In this document: piece after piece, positions 1-7,480 of the stretch | Position numbering within the stretch: position 1 is the first letter of the stretch | Layout: the number at the start of each line of letters is the position of its first letter | Origin: a virus | Virus record (IMG/VR): IMGVR_UViG_3300036859_000142 | Location: 1 to 55,211 of that record | DNA length: 55,211 nucleotides | Strand: one strand, 5' to 3' | Position numbers and translations under genes: made by a program | The notes under the pieces: generated by a model | What the model saw: the letters and a program-made list of their open reading frames with translations, nothing else | The model's database searches: none | What the model was told of the DNA's origin: nothing

Positions 1-127
1 GCGGGATCCGCCGGTGATCCCTGGACCACGCCTCTACCCGGGGCGTACGGAGCAGGTACGGCAGGAAAGATCATTGGTGACAACGTGAACGCCACGATCA
101 GCAGTCGCGCCTCACAAGTCTCCGTCG
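1..127. repeat. Terminal direct repeat (contig circularisation overlap)
   Basis: The first 127 bases are identical to the last 127 bases of the window. The repeat lies inside one reading frame that continues across the joint, so it is best read as an assembler k-mer overlap on a circular or circularly permuted molecule and not as a biological terminal repeat. Removing one copy leaves 55,084 bp. Confidence 0.95.
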
Positions 128-492
128 ATGACGTGCCGACGAATGCCGAGCTCACGACGGCACTCGGAACCGCCGACGATGCCGTACTCGCGCAGGTCGC
201 ACTTGTGAAGGCGCAAACGGACTTGATTCCAGCGGCACCTGCAGCGGTCGGAGATGTGCCGACAGCCCTGCAGAATGCGGATGCGTTGCTCGCTCGAGAC
301 TTGGGATCGGGCACTGGAGCCGGTACGTTAGATGAGCGCACGGTGCGATCGGCCTTGCGGTTCAGCCGGAACAAATTTGCCATCGCCGGCGGCGTACTCA
401 CGGTGAAAAAAGAGGATGACACGACCACGGCATGGACCTCGGCGATTACGACGACGGCTGGCGATCCCGTGTCCGCCTCTGATCCGGCGTAG
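1..492 (+). CDS. Tail stalk/fibre protein, C-terminal part (continues from 54140)
   Basis: This is the 3' part of a gene that starts at 54140 and crosses the contig joint. Base 1 is in frame (first codon GCG), and the frame ends at TAG 490-492. The whole gene encodes about 478 residues. The part here is rich in Ala, Asp and Thr, with the linker GAYGAGTAGKIIGDNV that is common in phage fibre stalks, then short helix-like repeats and a polar C-terminus. It is followed after 2 bp by a 39-residue ORF and then a baseplate-like protein, which supports a tail-tip location. Specific receptor function cannot be told from sequence. Confidence 0.8.
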   Translation, partial: AGSAGDPWTTPLPGAYGAGTAGKIIGDNVNATISSRASQVSVDDVPTNAELTTALGTADDAVLAQVALVKAQTDLIPAAPAAVGDVPTALQNADALLARDLGSGTGAGTLDERTVRSALRFSRNKFAIAGGVLTVKKEDDTTTAWTSAITTTAGDPVSASDPA

Positions 493-494
493 CC

Positions 495-614
495 ATGTGG
501 GTCTGGCTGCTCATTCAGTTGACGTCTGGTTCAGGACTGGCGACTGCGCCAAGCGATATAGTCACGGTGGATGTGACGTTCCTGAAAACTGTCACCGTCA
601 ATACGGAGCGGTAA
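495..614 (+). CDS. Small hypothetical protein, 39 aa
   Basis: An ATG two bases after the stalk gene opens a 39-residue frame ending TAA 612-614, which abuts the next ATG at 615. The N-terminus (MWVWLLIQLTSGSG) is hydrophobic and could be a short signal or membrane anchor; the rest is Thr/Val rich. Its tight fit between two genes is the main support. No family recognised. Confidence 0.5.
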   Translation: MWVWLLIQLTSGSGLATAPSDIVTVDVTFLKTVTVNTER

Positions 615-1001
615 ATGCCAGGACTTGACGCACGTCCAGAAGTCCATGTCGGCGACCTTGGCACGCTCTACCGTGCGCGTGTCTGGGATGAAGATGTTCC
701 CTTTGATCCAAGCTCGGCGCTCATTAAGCAACTGATCTTCCGATTACCTAATCACGACGTGATCACGAAGAACGCTACGGTGGTTGATGATGGCCTGAGT
801 CCTCCAACCGCGTGGTACCTCACGTACATGATTCAAGCCGGAGACGGGTTAGGCAGCCCTCCGCAAGAATTTCACCTTGAGCCTGGCCCAATGAAGATCC
901 AAGCGTTCTTGGAGTGGGCTGATGGGACACATTTCCATTCAGACGTGAGAACCACAGACGATCAAGGGCGTGAACTGCGTATCTACAGGAACTTGGATTA
1001 A
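615..1001 (+). CDS. Baseplate upper-protein-like (BppU N-terminal-like)
   Basis: The 128-residue protein has the pattern of BppU-N-type domains: an early VGDLGTLYRARVWDED strand pair, then SALIKQLIFRLPNHDV, a turn, and a closing IQAFLEWADGTHFHSDV strand. In such proteins this small beta domain sits at the tail tip and holds receptor-binding parts. The TAA of the preceding ORF touches this ATG, and the next gene starts one base after the stop, so the genes are probably co-translated. Family match is by motif layout only. Confidence 0.6.
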   Translation: MPGLDARPEVHVGDLGTLYRARVWDEDVPFDPSSALIKQLIFRLPNHDVITKNATVVDDGLSPPTAWYLTYMIQAGDGLGSPPQEFHLEPGPMKIQAFLEWADGTHFHSDVRTTDDQGRELRIYRNLD

Positions 1002-1190
1002 ATGACACGTGTGTCCCTCATGTTCAAGAACGGCAAGGTAGTCGAGCATCGGTTGCCTGATGGGGACATCCCTCGGGTCAGCCTGCCTATTTCCACCGTG
1101 CACGGGAACGGTGATGTAGGGCCAGCGCAGTTCGTACGGACAGGCTTACGGGATGCAGAGGATCGGCTGATTTACAAGGAAGAACCATGA
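1002..1190 (+). CDS. Hypothetical protein, 62 aa
   Basis: ATG at 1002 directly follows the previous stop. The product is short, mixed-charge and without membrane segments; MFKNGKVVEHRLPDGD and FVRTGLRDAEDRLIYKEEP suggest a small beta-rich fold. It overlaps the next gene by four bases (ATGA). Located between baseplate-like and packaging genes. Function not recognised. Confidence 0.65.
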   Translation: MTRVSLMFKNGKVVEHRLPDGDIPRVSLPISTVHGNGDVGPAQFVRTGLRDAEDRLIYKEEP

Positions 1191-1405
1191 ATAGACGAGA
1201 AGCCTTAGCCGCCTTGATGTCCTTGCCTCAGGTCGCACGTATCAGTGTGGCCGATTTGAAACCTGATGATGTGCTGGTTTTTGAGTGTGAATCGCCCGTA
1301 TCCCAAGACACAGCCGAGCGCATCAAATCTTATGCGCAGGAAGTCTTTCCAGGCAGGAAGTGCATAGTTGTTTCGGACATGACGCTGAAGGTGATGAAGG
1401 GCTGA
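1187..1405 (+). CDS. Small phage protein, 72 aa
   Basis: Starts at an ATGA overlap with the preceding gene. The sequence begins with a helix (REALAALMSLPQVARISV) and continues with DLKPDDVLVFECESP, then a helix containing AERIKSYAQEVFPGRK and a last strand. Proteins with this helix-strand-helix-strand layout are common upstream of terminase genes in siphophages, but their role is unknown. Its stop overlaps the HNH start in TGATG. Confidence 0.7.
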   Translation: MNRREALAALMSLPQVARISVADLKPDDVLVFECESPVSQDTAERIKSYAQEVFPGRKCIVVSDMTLKVMKG

Positions 1406-1773
1406 TGCCGACGTCCGTGCTCCAATACTGTGCCGAGCCCTTATGTACCACCAAGGTCATGCATGGACGCTGTGCCCTACATAGTAGGCAGATCCAGCAG
1501 GCTCGAGGGAGTAGCACTGAGCGAGGCTATGGGTACCGCTGGCAGCAACGAGCTGCACGGTTTCTAAAGCACTTCCCTCTGTGCGGCATGCGCCCTGAGG
1601 AGCAAGCCCCAGTGATGAGTGAGTGTCATGCACAGCAGCGAGTCACCGAAGCCAAGCAAGTGGACCATGTAGTACCCCATCGAGGCGATCAGTCCTTGTT
1701 CTGGGATGAACTCGGGAACTGGCAATCCCTCTGTGCAAGCTGCGGCGCGAGGAAGTCGAAGGCGGGATTGTGA
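1405..1773 (+). CDS. HNH endonuclease, packaging-associated
   Basis: ATG at 1405 overlaps the previous TGA. The 122-residue protein has RGYGYRWQQ, a short Cys/His-poor linker, then QVDHVVPHRGD and a final NWQSLCASCGARKSK, giving the His-Asn-His core and a CxxC zinc site. HNH proteins placed just before terminase genes in HK97-like phages are needed with the terminase for genome end cleavage. The position here, next to TerS and TerL, fits that role better than a homing nuclease. An upstream ATG at 1360 is less likely because it lacks the overlap coupling. Confidence 0.85.
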   Translation: MPTSVLQYCAEPLCTTKVMHGRCALHSRQIQQARGSSTERGYGYRWQQRAARFLKHFPLCGMRPEEQAPVMSECHAQQRVTEAKQVDHVVPHRGDQSLFWDELGNWQSLCASCGARKSKAGL

Positions 1774-1917
1774 TGGGAGTATCACGCATAACCCTACGCA
1801 GTACCGACAACGACCGAAATCAGGGCACCGGGGGGTACGAAAATGTTAACAATTCTTTCGTTTCTAGACCGCTGCCGCCTTCACGCGAGTTTTCGGGGAA
1901 TTTGAGCCTCTGATTTT
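1774..1917 (+). other. Intergenic region before terminase, possible packaging site
   Basis: This 144-base gap has no gene. It contains a run of six G at about 1831-1836 followed by an AT-rich stretch with GTTAAC and TTCTTTCGTTTC. The terminase gene that follows has no clear ribosome site. A cos or pac site is often found just upstream of the small terminase gene, so this is a candidate; no cohesive-end evidence exists in the sequence itself. Confidence 0.3.
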
Positions 1918-2358
1918 ATGGCTGGAAACGAAAACAGCGGGCGCCGCCCGAATCCCACGTCATTGACGGTGCTCCGCGGGAACCCAAGTAAGAAAAGGCT
2001 TAATGAAAATGAACCTGTCCCACCACCTGGAGAGATTCAGAAACCGGCCGAGTTGTCGGCGGCTGGCGAGCAGGTGTGGGATGAGCTCGCGCCGATCTGC
2101 TTGGCCATGGGCACGCTGACGACGGCTGACGTGCGGCCGTTTACCACGATGTGCGAATTACAGGCGACGTTCACCGCGGCGGCCAGGGGGAAGGGCAGCG
2201 CGGCCTTTGACGCGAAGCTGGAGCGCGAGACGGCGAACGCGCTGCGGCCGTATTACGCGCTGTTCGGCTTGGAACCGGTTTCGAGGGCGCGGATTCAGGT
2301 GCCAAAAACTGGCCAGCCGGCGCCACCGGCCAGTAAGTGGGCAGGGGCGCTGAAGTGA
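1918..2358 (+). CDS. terS: Terminase small subunit, P27 family
   Basis: The 146-residue protein opens with MAGNENSGRRPNPTSL and LRGNPSKKRLNENEP, the basic leader and LxGNPxxR motif typical of P27-type small terminases, followed by helices around AAGEQVWDELAPICLAMG and DVRPFTTMCELQA. It binds the phage packaging site and recruits TerL. It overlaps the large-subunit start (GTG 2355) by four bases. Length is normal for the family. Confidence 0.9.
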   Translation: MAGNENSGRRPNPTSLTVLRGNPSKKRLNENEPVPPPGEIQKPAELSAAGEQVWDELAPICLAMGTLTTADVRPFTTMCELQATFTAAARGKGSAAFDAKLERETANALRPYYALFGLEPVSRARIQVPKTGQPAPPASKWAGALK

Positions 2359-3254
2359 CGCAGGAAACGGCGGCGGCCAGGGCGATTCGGTTAGTCAACC
2401 AGTTGACGCATACGAAGGGGCCGTTTGCCGATCAGCCGTTCAACCTTCGGCCGTGGCAAGTCCAGATTCTGAAGAAGTTGTTCAAGACGAAGCGCGACGG
2501 CTTGCGGCAATACCGGACGTGCCTGCTGATGCTGCCTCGGAAGAACGGGAAGACGGAACTCGCGGCCGCGCTAGCGATTTACTTTCTGCTGTTCGACAAC
2601 GAGATCGGGGCTGAGGTGTATTCAGCGGCAGCGGATAAGGACCAGGCGGCGCTCGTGTTCAACGTGGCTGCGCAGATGATCAGGAACGATGCCGAACTCC
2701 TGGCGCAGTGTGAACTGATCGATTCGCAGAAACGGATCGTGAACCGGCGCAGCGGGAGTTTCTATCGGGCGATTTCCGCTGAGGCCTACTCCAAGCACGG
2801 GTTCAACGCGTCGGCGGTGATTTATGACGAGCTGCACGCGGCACAGAGCCGGGAACTCTGGGATGTGCTGACGACGTCACAGGGCGCGCGGAAACACCCG
2901 TTGACACTAGCGATCAGCACCGCCGGGTACGACCGCCATTCGATCCTCTGGGAACTCTACCAGCACGCGAAGAAGGTATTAGAGAATCCCGCGCTCGATC
3001 CGACGTTCCTTGCAATTCTGTATGAAGCACCGATCGACGCCGACTGGACGGATGAACGCGTCTGGAAGAAAGCGAATCCGGCGCTCGGCGATTTCCGCAG
3101 CTTGGAAGAAATGCGTGTCGCTGCTGCGCGAGCTCAGGAAATCCCAGCGCAAGAGAACGTCTTCCGCAGACTCTATTTGAACCAATGGACGGAGCAGGCG
3201 GCACGGTGGATCCAGATGCCGACCTGGGATGCCTGCTGTGTGGTGAACGCATGA
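2355..3254 (+). CDS. terL: Terminase large subunit, ATPase part (split TerL)
   Basis: GTG at 2355 sits in a GTGA overlap with terS; an ATG at 2337 is possible but less well placed. The 299-residue product holds the packaging ATPase: Walker A-like LMLPRKNGKTE, a Walker B/catalytic region VIYDELHAA, and the coupling motif LAISTAGYD. The frame ends at TGA 3252-3254 right after RWIQMPTWDACC, the linker point of the family, so the RNase-H-like nuclease is missing. It is supplied by the next ORF, which starts inside this stop (ATGA). Either the terminase works as two polypeptides or there is a frameshift. Confidence 0.85.
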   Translation: MTQETAAARAIRLVNQLTHTKGPFADQPFNLRPWQVQILKKLFKTKRDGLRQYRTCLLMLPRKNGKTELAAALAIYFLLFDNEIGAEVYSAAADKDQAALVFNVAAQMIRNDAELLAQCELIDSQKRIVNRRSGSFYRAISAEAYSKHGFNASAVIYDELHAAQSRELWDVLTTSQGARKHPLTLAISTAGYDRHSILWELYQHAKKVLENPALDPTFLAILYEAPIDADWTDERVWKKANPALGDFRSLEEMRVAAARAQEIPAQENVFRRLYLNQWTEQAARWIQMPTWDACCVVNA

Positions 3255-3910
3255 CTCGCGCTGAATACCGCGCGAGCCTTCGTGGCCGACGGATGTATGT
3301 CGGACTGGACCTCAGCTCCACGAAGGATCTGACGGCTGCCGTCGGAACGTTTCCGGATGACGACGGCTTCGATGTGCTCCCCGCGTTCTTTTGTCCGAAG
3401 GATACGATCAAGGAAAGGTCGACACGGGATCGTGTGCCGTACGAGCAATGGATGCGCGATGGTCAGCTGATAGTCACGCCTGGAAACGTCGTGGATTACG
3501 AGGCGGTCCGCAAGCAGTTGCTAGATTGGGCCGACGAATTCGATCTACGCGAGATTGCCTACGATCCGTGGAACGCCACCGATCTCGTGACACGTCTTCA
3601 GGCGCAAGACGGCTTCGCCTGCGTGCCGATGCGCCAGGGGTTTGCCTCGCTGTCCTCGCCGACGAAATCACTCGAAAAGGCGGTCTTGTCCCGGACGTTG
3701 CGGCACGATGGCAATCCGATTTTGCGGTGGAACATGTCGAACGTGTCGGTCGAAAGCGATCCGTCAGGGAATATCAAAGTCTCCAAGAAAGTCTCGACGG
3801 AGCGGATCGACGGCGCGGCGGCATTGGTGATGGCAGTGGACGTCATGGAACGGAACAACAGCCAGAAGACGCCGAATTATGAAGTCCGGTTCTTTGGAGG
3901 GGTGCGGTAA
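3251..3910 (+). CDS. terL: Terminase large subunit, nuclease part (split TerL)
   Basis: ATG at 3251 overlaps the ATPase ORF stop in ATGA and lies in the -1 frame relative to it. The 219-residue product begins MTRAEYRASLRGRR and goes straight into MYVGLDLSSTKDLTA, the first acidic motif of the terminase nuclease. Further acidic positions are in REIAYDPWNATD and STERIDGAAALVMAVD. This is the complete nuclease domain that headful or cos terminases use to cut concatemers. ATGA coupling would give near-equal amounts of both halves. Split or frameshifted cannot be decided from one sequence. Confidence 0.85.
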   Translation: MTRAEYRASLRGRRMYVGLDLSSTKDLTAAVGTFPDDDGFDVLPAFFCPKDTIKERSTRDRVPYEQWMRDGQLIVTPGNVVDYEAVRKQLLDWADEFDLREIAYDPWNATDLVTRLQAQDGFACVPMRQGFASLSSPTKSLEKAVLSRTLRHDGNPILRWNMSNVSVESDPSGNIKVSKKVSTERIDGAAALVMAVDVMERNNSQKTPNYEVRFFGGVR

Positions 3911-4098
3911 TGGCCAAGCCAGGCCGTCCTCCGTTGGACGCCGCCGCGACAGCTCCGTCGGCTAATGTGCAATTACGTATTGCCGCCTCCGACTACGATC
4001 GGGCTCAAAAACTCGCCAAAGAATGCCGAGAGTCCGTCTCGGACACGATTCGTCGCGGCCTCAAGCGACTCCTAGACGAGCGCGGCAATAGCATTTAG
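3910..4098 (+). CDS. Small ribbon-helix-helix-like DNA-binding protein
   Basis: Starts in a TAATG overlap with the terminase nuclease gene. The 62 residues begin with a Lys/Pro-rich arm and continue with NVQLRIAASDYDRAQKLA and ECRESVSDTIRRGLKRLL, the strand-helix-helix layout of CopG/Arc-like proteins. These usually dimerise and bind operators with the strand. A role in packaging or late-operon control is only inferred from position. Confidence 0.6.
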   Translation: MAKPGRPPLDAAATAPSANVQLRIAASDYDRAQKLAKECRESVSDTIRRGLKRLLDERGNSI

Positions 4099-4128
4099 TA
4101 ACAGAAAATAGGTACCTCGTCGGTCACT

Positions 4129-4148
4129 CCGTAGCCTCTAAGCTACGG
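4129..4148 (+). other. Perfect 7-bp hairpin
   Basis: CCGTAGC, six-base loop, GCTACGG. It lies in the gap between the ribbon-helix-helix gene and the ATPase-protease-capsid gene. No T-run follows, so it is not a typical terminator; it might protect or regulate the capsid mRNA. Confidence 0.4.
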
Positions 4149-4225
4149 TAAAGCACTCCTTATTTCCGTCTGCTGGTCAAGCCGAGCCACTGCGCTGGAA
4201 TCGGCGTCTCTCCAAAGCGTTCGAC

Positions 4226-7200
4226 GTGGCTGGGGAGCAATTTCCTGCCCGATCTGTCGAGGAAGCGCTCGTCGCCAAGTACCTCGAAGTTGAAATCAAG
4301 CATCTCGAACGGCGGGAGACACGCGTCCCCGCTGTTCGCATGGGCGCCTTTCTCACGGCTGTCAACGATGTTCTGCGGAAGTGGTCAGTTGACGACGTTC
4401 GGAATCTGAATTCCCGCGGGGAAGAGACGCCGCCCAGCTACGACATCATTCAGTTGAATTCCACGCAGAGCGCAGACTTCCTCGTCGATGGCATGCGGTT
4501 TCTGCATACGGCGGATGTTGCCAACGGTCAGCGCGCCAGCCTCCGAGTGCAAGCAGCCTGGTATGGCTTGGACGTCACGGCCTATGGGTTGCGCACTACT
4601 GGCACGGCAGAAAAGCTCCTCGGCGAAATCACCCACCGGTCCAAGGAAATCAATTTTCTGAAGGGCGAGGCGTTTTCCCTCTCAGGGGAATTCCTGCCGA
4701 AGACTGACGAGACATTCGCGGATTTATTCCTTGAGCAGAAGAATGCCGCGGCGCTTGACCGCGTAGTGAAATTGGTGAACGCCCGCGGGAAGACACTCGA
4801 GAACCGTGGCGTGCTGTTAATGGGACCGCCTGGCACTGGTAAAACGCTGGCGGCGCGGATCGTCAGAAACGAAGCCAAGGCCACGTTTATCTGGGTCAGT
4901 TCGCGAGACTTCCATTACAGCGGCAGCTTCGGCGGTTTCACGCAGGCGTTTGACATCGCGCGCGAATGCGCCCCATCCGTCGTCGTCTTTGAGGACATCG
5001 ATAACTGGTTGTACGACACGACGGTCGACCTGATTAAGACCGAGATGGACGGCGTGTCGAAGAGCGCCGGCGTTGTCACGGTCATGACAACGAACTACCC
5101 AGAACTCCTACCTGCCGCGCTAATTGATCGCCCTGGTCGTTTCCATGACGTGTTGAAGTTTGACCTGCCGAACGAGGCTGCGAGAAGCCAGATGCTGCAT
5201 CGCTGGCTCCCCAGCCTCACCACGGCTGATGTTATCCGAGCAGTCAAGGCGACCGCCGACTATAGCGGCGCGCACGTCCGAGAATTAGCCAGGTTTGCGA
5301 AGATCATTGCGGAGCAAGACGCGCTACCGATCGATCAGGCGCTCACCGTTGCGCTCACCAAACTCGCCGAACAACGCGACCTGATCACGACGACGCAGCG
5401 GACAGGGTCTCGTTATCGGATGGCGCCGGAGCTGCTGCAGAAGGCTGGCGCCACGACGGCGCGCATTCCGCAGCGCGCCTACGCACTGCTGCGTGTCAAG
5501 TCGATCGATGGAACACGACGCGTGTTCTCAGGCATGGCGACGACACCAGAACCAGATCGGCACGGGGACATCGTCGATCCGGCCGGTGTGAAGTTCCACA
5601 ACCCGCTGCCGCTACTGTTCCATCACGATCCCAAACACCCCGTTGGTACGGTGACCTTCCATCCGGCGACCACCGCCGGGATCGCCTTTGAGGCCACCTT
5701 GCCGGTCATCGAGGAGCCCGGCATCTTGAAAGATCGGGTCGATGAGGCCTGGCAGTCGATTAAGGCCGGCCTCATCACGGGCGTCTCGATTGGGTATCGC
5801 GTGGTCGACAACGCGATCCAAGTTCTCAAGGATGGCTCCGCAAAGCTGCTCAAGACGGAGGTCTTCGAATTAAGCCTCGTCACGATTCCAGCCAACGCGC
5901 AAGCCACCATCCTCAACGTCAAATCGCTTGATCTGGCCGCGTCCGGCCTTCACTCGCCCGGCGTTACGGGCCTCCCCGTTGTCCGAGCGCGCAAGGACGC
6001 GCCAGCTATGACTATCACCGAACAAATTACGCAATGGTCGAATACGCGTGCGCCGAAAGCCGCGCGGATGACCGAGTTGATGGCCAAGGCCGCTGACACC
6101 GGCGTGACCCTCGACGAGACACAGGCCGAGGAATACGACGGCCTCGAGCAGGAGATCAAGAGCATCGATGTGCATCTCACGCGGCTGCGTTCGGCTGAAC
6201 AAGCCAACCTCGCGGCCGCGACGCCGATCACGCCTATCACGACACAGACCAAGGCGTCCGAGATGCGTTCCGGCATCTCACAGGTACATGTCAAGCCGAA
6301 TGTGCCCAAGGGCACGGCGTTCACCCGCTACGTGATGGCGAAGATCGTCGGCAAGAACAGCCTGTCCGATGCGATTCGCTACGTCGAACAGAACCAGCAG
6401 TGGATGGATCAGACGCCGGAAGTCGCGCTGGCCCTGAAGGCCGTTGTGAATCCTGGCACGATCGCGGAACCTGCATGGGCGGCGCCGCTCGCGGTGGCCC
6501 GGCCGATGGTCGACGAATTCCTCGACATCCTCCGACCGGAAACGCTGATCGGCAAGATTCCAGGCTTGCGGAATGTGCCGTTCAACATCTCCATTCCGGT
6601 GCAGACCGGTGGTGGGACGTACAACTGGGTCGGAGAAGGCGCCCCGAAGCCGGTGGGCCAGCTCCAGTTCGCGAGCGTGACGCTGGGGATCGCGAAGGCC
6701 GCGGGGATCATCGTGATCTCGGAAGAGCTCGCGAAGATCTCCAGTCCGTCGGCGGAAGGCGTCGTACGCAACGACATGATCCGCGGGATGGCGCAGTACC
6801 TCGATCTGCAGTTCATCGATCCGACGATCGCGGCGGTGGCGAATGTCTCGCCGGCCTCGATCACCAACCTCGCGAACGGCTTCGCCACGGCCGGCACCTC
6901 GGGCGACAACGCGCGCACCGACATCAAGAAAGCGATTACCTTGATGACGGCGGCGAACTATCCGATCTCGGAAGTCGTGCTGATCATGTCTGAGGCGAAC
7001 GCGTTCGCACTGTCAACCGCGCTCAGCACTAACGGCGTGCGTGTTAATCCGGATCTGACGGCGAAGGGCGGCAACATTCTCGGCGTGCCCGTCGTGACGA
7101 GTCAGGCGGCTGGGCAAGTTGTCGCACTCGTGCATGCGCAGTCGATTCTGTTTGCTGATGATGGTGGTGTGAACATCGATGTGAGCCGTGAGGCGAGTGT

Positions 7201-7357
7201 CGAGATGAACACCGCACCGACGTCACCGGCGACGGCATCGAGTGTCTATATCTCGCTGTGGCAACTGAACTTGATAGGTTTACGCGCAGAGCGCTTCATA
7301 AATTGGAAACGCGCGCGGACTACGGCCGTAGTGTATACGACCGCAACTTATGTGTAA
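4226..7357 (+). CDS. AAA+ ATPase - prohead protease - major capsid fusion
   Basis: One uninterrupted 1043-codon frame from GTG 4226 holds three modules. Residues 1-190 are an uncharacterised head; 195-395 are an AAA+ ATPase with Walker A GPPGTGKT (200-207), Walker B VVVFEDID (252-259), sensor MTTN (287-290) and arginine-finger-like RPGRF (302-306). Residues 415-570 resemble the HK97 prohead protease (U35/S78): LLFHHDP with candidate His 466/467, GVSIGYRV with candidate Ser 521, and FELSLVTIPAN. Residues 595-690 are helical and charged like the HK97 delta scaffold, and 695-1043 have the HK97 capsid fold signature. In HK97 these are separate gp4 and gp5, and no AAA+ partner is fused. The ATPase could unfold or assemble capsid subunits. 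Start has no clear ribosome site. Confidence 0.85.
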   Translation: MAGEQFPARSVEEALVAKYLEVEIKHLERRETRVPAVRMGAFLTAVNDVLRKWSVDDVRNLNSRGEETPPSYDIIQLNSTQSADFLVDGMRFLHTADVANGQRASLRVQAAWYGLDVTAYGLRTTGTAEKLLGEITHRSKEINFLKGEAFSLSGEFLPKTDETFADLFLEQKNAAALDRVVKLVNARGKTLENRGVLLMGPPGTGKTLAARIVRNEAKATFIWVSSRDFHYSGSFGGFTQAFDIARECAPSVVVFEDIDNWLYDTTVDLIKTEMDGVSKSAGVVTVMTTNYPELLPAALIDRPGRFHDVLKFDLPNEAARSQMLHRWLPSLTTADVIRAVKATADYSGAHVRELARFAKIIAEQDALPIDQALTVALTKLAEQRDLITTTQRTGSRYRMAPELLQKAGATTARIPQRAYALLRVKSIDGTRRVFSGMATTPEPDRHGDIVDPAGVKFHNPLPLLFHHDPKHPVGTVTFHPATTAGIAFEATLPVIEEPGILKDRVDEAWQSIKAGLITGVSIGYRVVDNAIQVLKDGSAKLLKTEVFELSLVTIPANAQATILNVKSLDLAASGLHSPGVTGLPVVRARKDAPAMTITEQITQWSNTRAPKAARMTELMAKAADTGVTLDETQAEEYDGLEQEIKSIDVHLTRLRSAEQANLAAATPITPITTQTKASEMRSGISQVHVKPNVPKGTAFTRYVMAKIVGKNSLSDAIRYVEQNQQWMDQTPEVALALKAVVNPGTIAEPAWAAPLAVARPMVDEFLDILRPETLIGKIPGLRNVPFNISIPVQTGGGTYNWVGEGAPKPVGQLQFASVTLGIAKAAGIIVISEELAKISSPSAEGVVRNDMIRGMAQYLDLQFIDPTIAAVANVSPASITNLANGFATAGTSGDNARTDIKKAITLMTAANYPISEVVLIMSEANAFALSTALSTNGVRVNPDLTAKGGNILGVPVVTSQAAGQVVALVHAQSILFADDGGVNIDVSREASVEMNTAPTSPATASSVYISLWQLNLIGLRAERFINWKRARTTAVVYTTATYV
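5993..6010 (+). promoter_or_regulatory. Probable internal ribosome site and start for the capsid protein
   Basis: AAGGA at 5993-5997 is followed ten bases later by ATG 6008, in frame with the fusion gene, at residue 595 just after the protease module. Initiation here would give a 449-residue delta-domain-plus-capsid protein, close to the usual size of an HK97-type capsid precursor. This would let the phage make capsid in excess over the ATPase-protease fusion, as lambda does with nested C and Nu3. Confidence 0.5.
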
Positions 7358-7385
7358 AAGGTTGTAAAATAAAGACTTACACAAC

Positions 7386-7449
7386 GTGCGCGTCTAGGCT
7401 TAGCGGCCGAAATACCTGCCCTGATCAGGCTGACGCGCACGCTCTTTTT
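7386..7449 (+). ncRNA. Three-way-junction RNA element A / capsid operon terminator
   Basis: Outer stem GTGCGCGTC (7386-7394) pairs with GACGCGCAC (7432-7440). Inside are GGCT-TAGC-GGCC (7397-7408), the linker GAA, and CCTG...CAGG (7415-7429). A T5 run follows at 7445-7449. It lies 28 bases after the capsid stop. The same arrangement, with different stem sequences, occurs at 15349-15397. It may simply terminate capsid transcription, but the conserved internal hairpin and linker suggest a defined RNA fold. Confidence 0.55.
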
Positions 7450-7480
7450 ATCAGGTCGCTTTCTTATCAGGAGGAAGCAA

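Noticed and set aside
1-127. Biological direct terminal repeats as in T7-like genomes
   Set aside because: The repeat is exactly 127 bases, a usual assembler k-mer length, and lies within a continuous coding frame; a packaging-related repeat would more likely be noncoding and near terS.
6400-6993. Plus-strand 197-codon frame inside the capsid region
   Set aside because: Gly/Arg/Asp-rich low-complexity translation in a second frame of a strongly coding segment; no independent start signal.
7386-7440. Hammerhead or other known self-cleaving ribozyme
   Set aside because: The three-way shape and GAA linker recall a hammerhead, but the CUGAUGA core and a cleavage-site triplet are not in the needed places.
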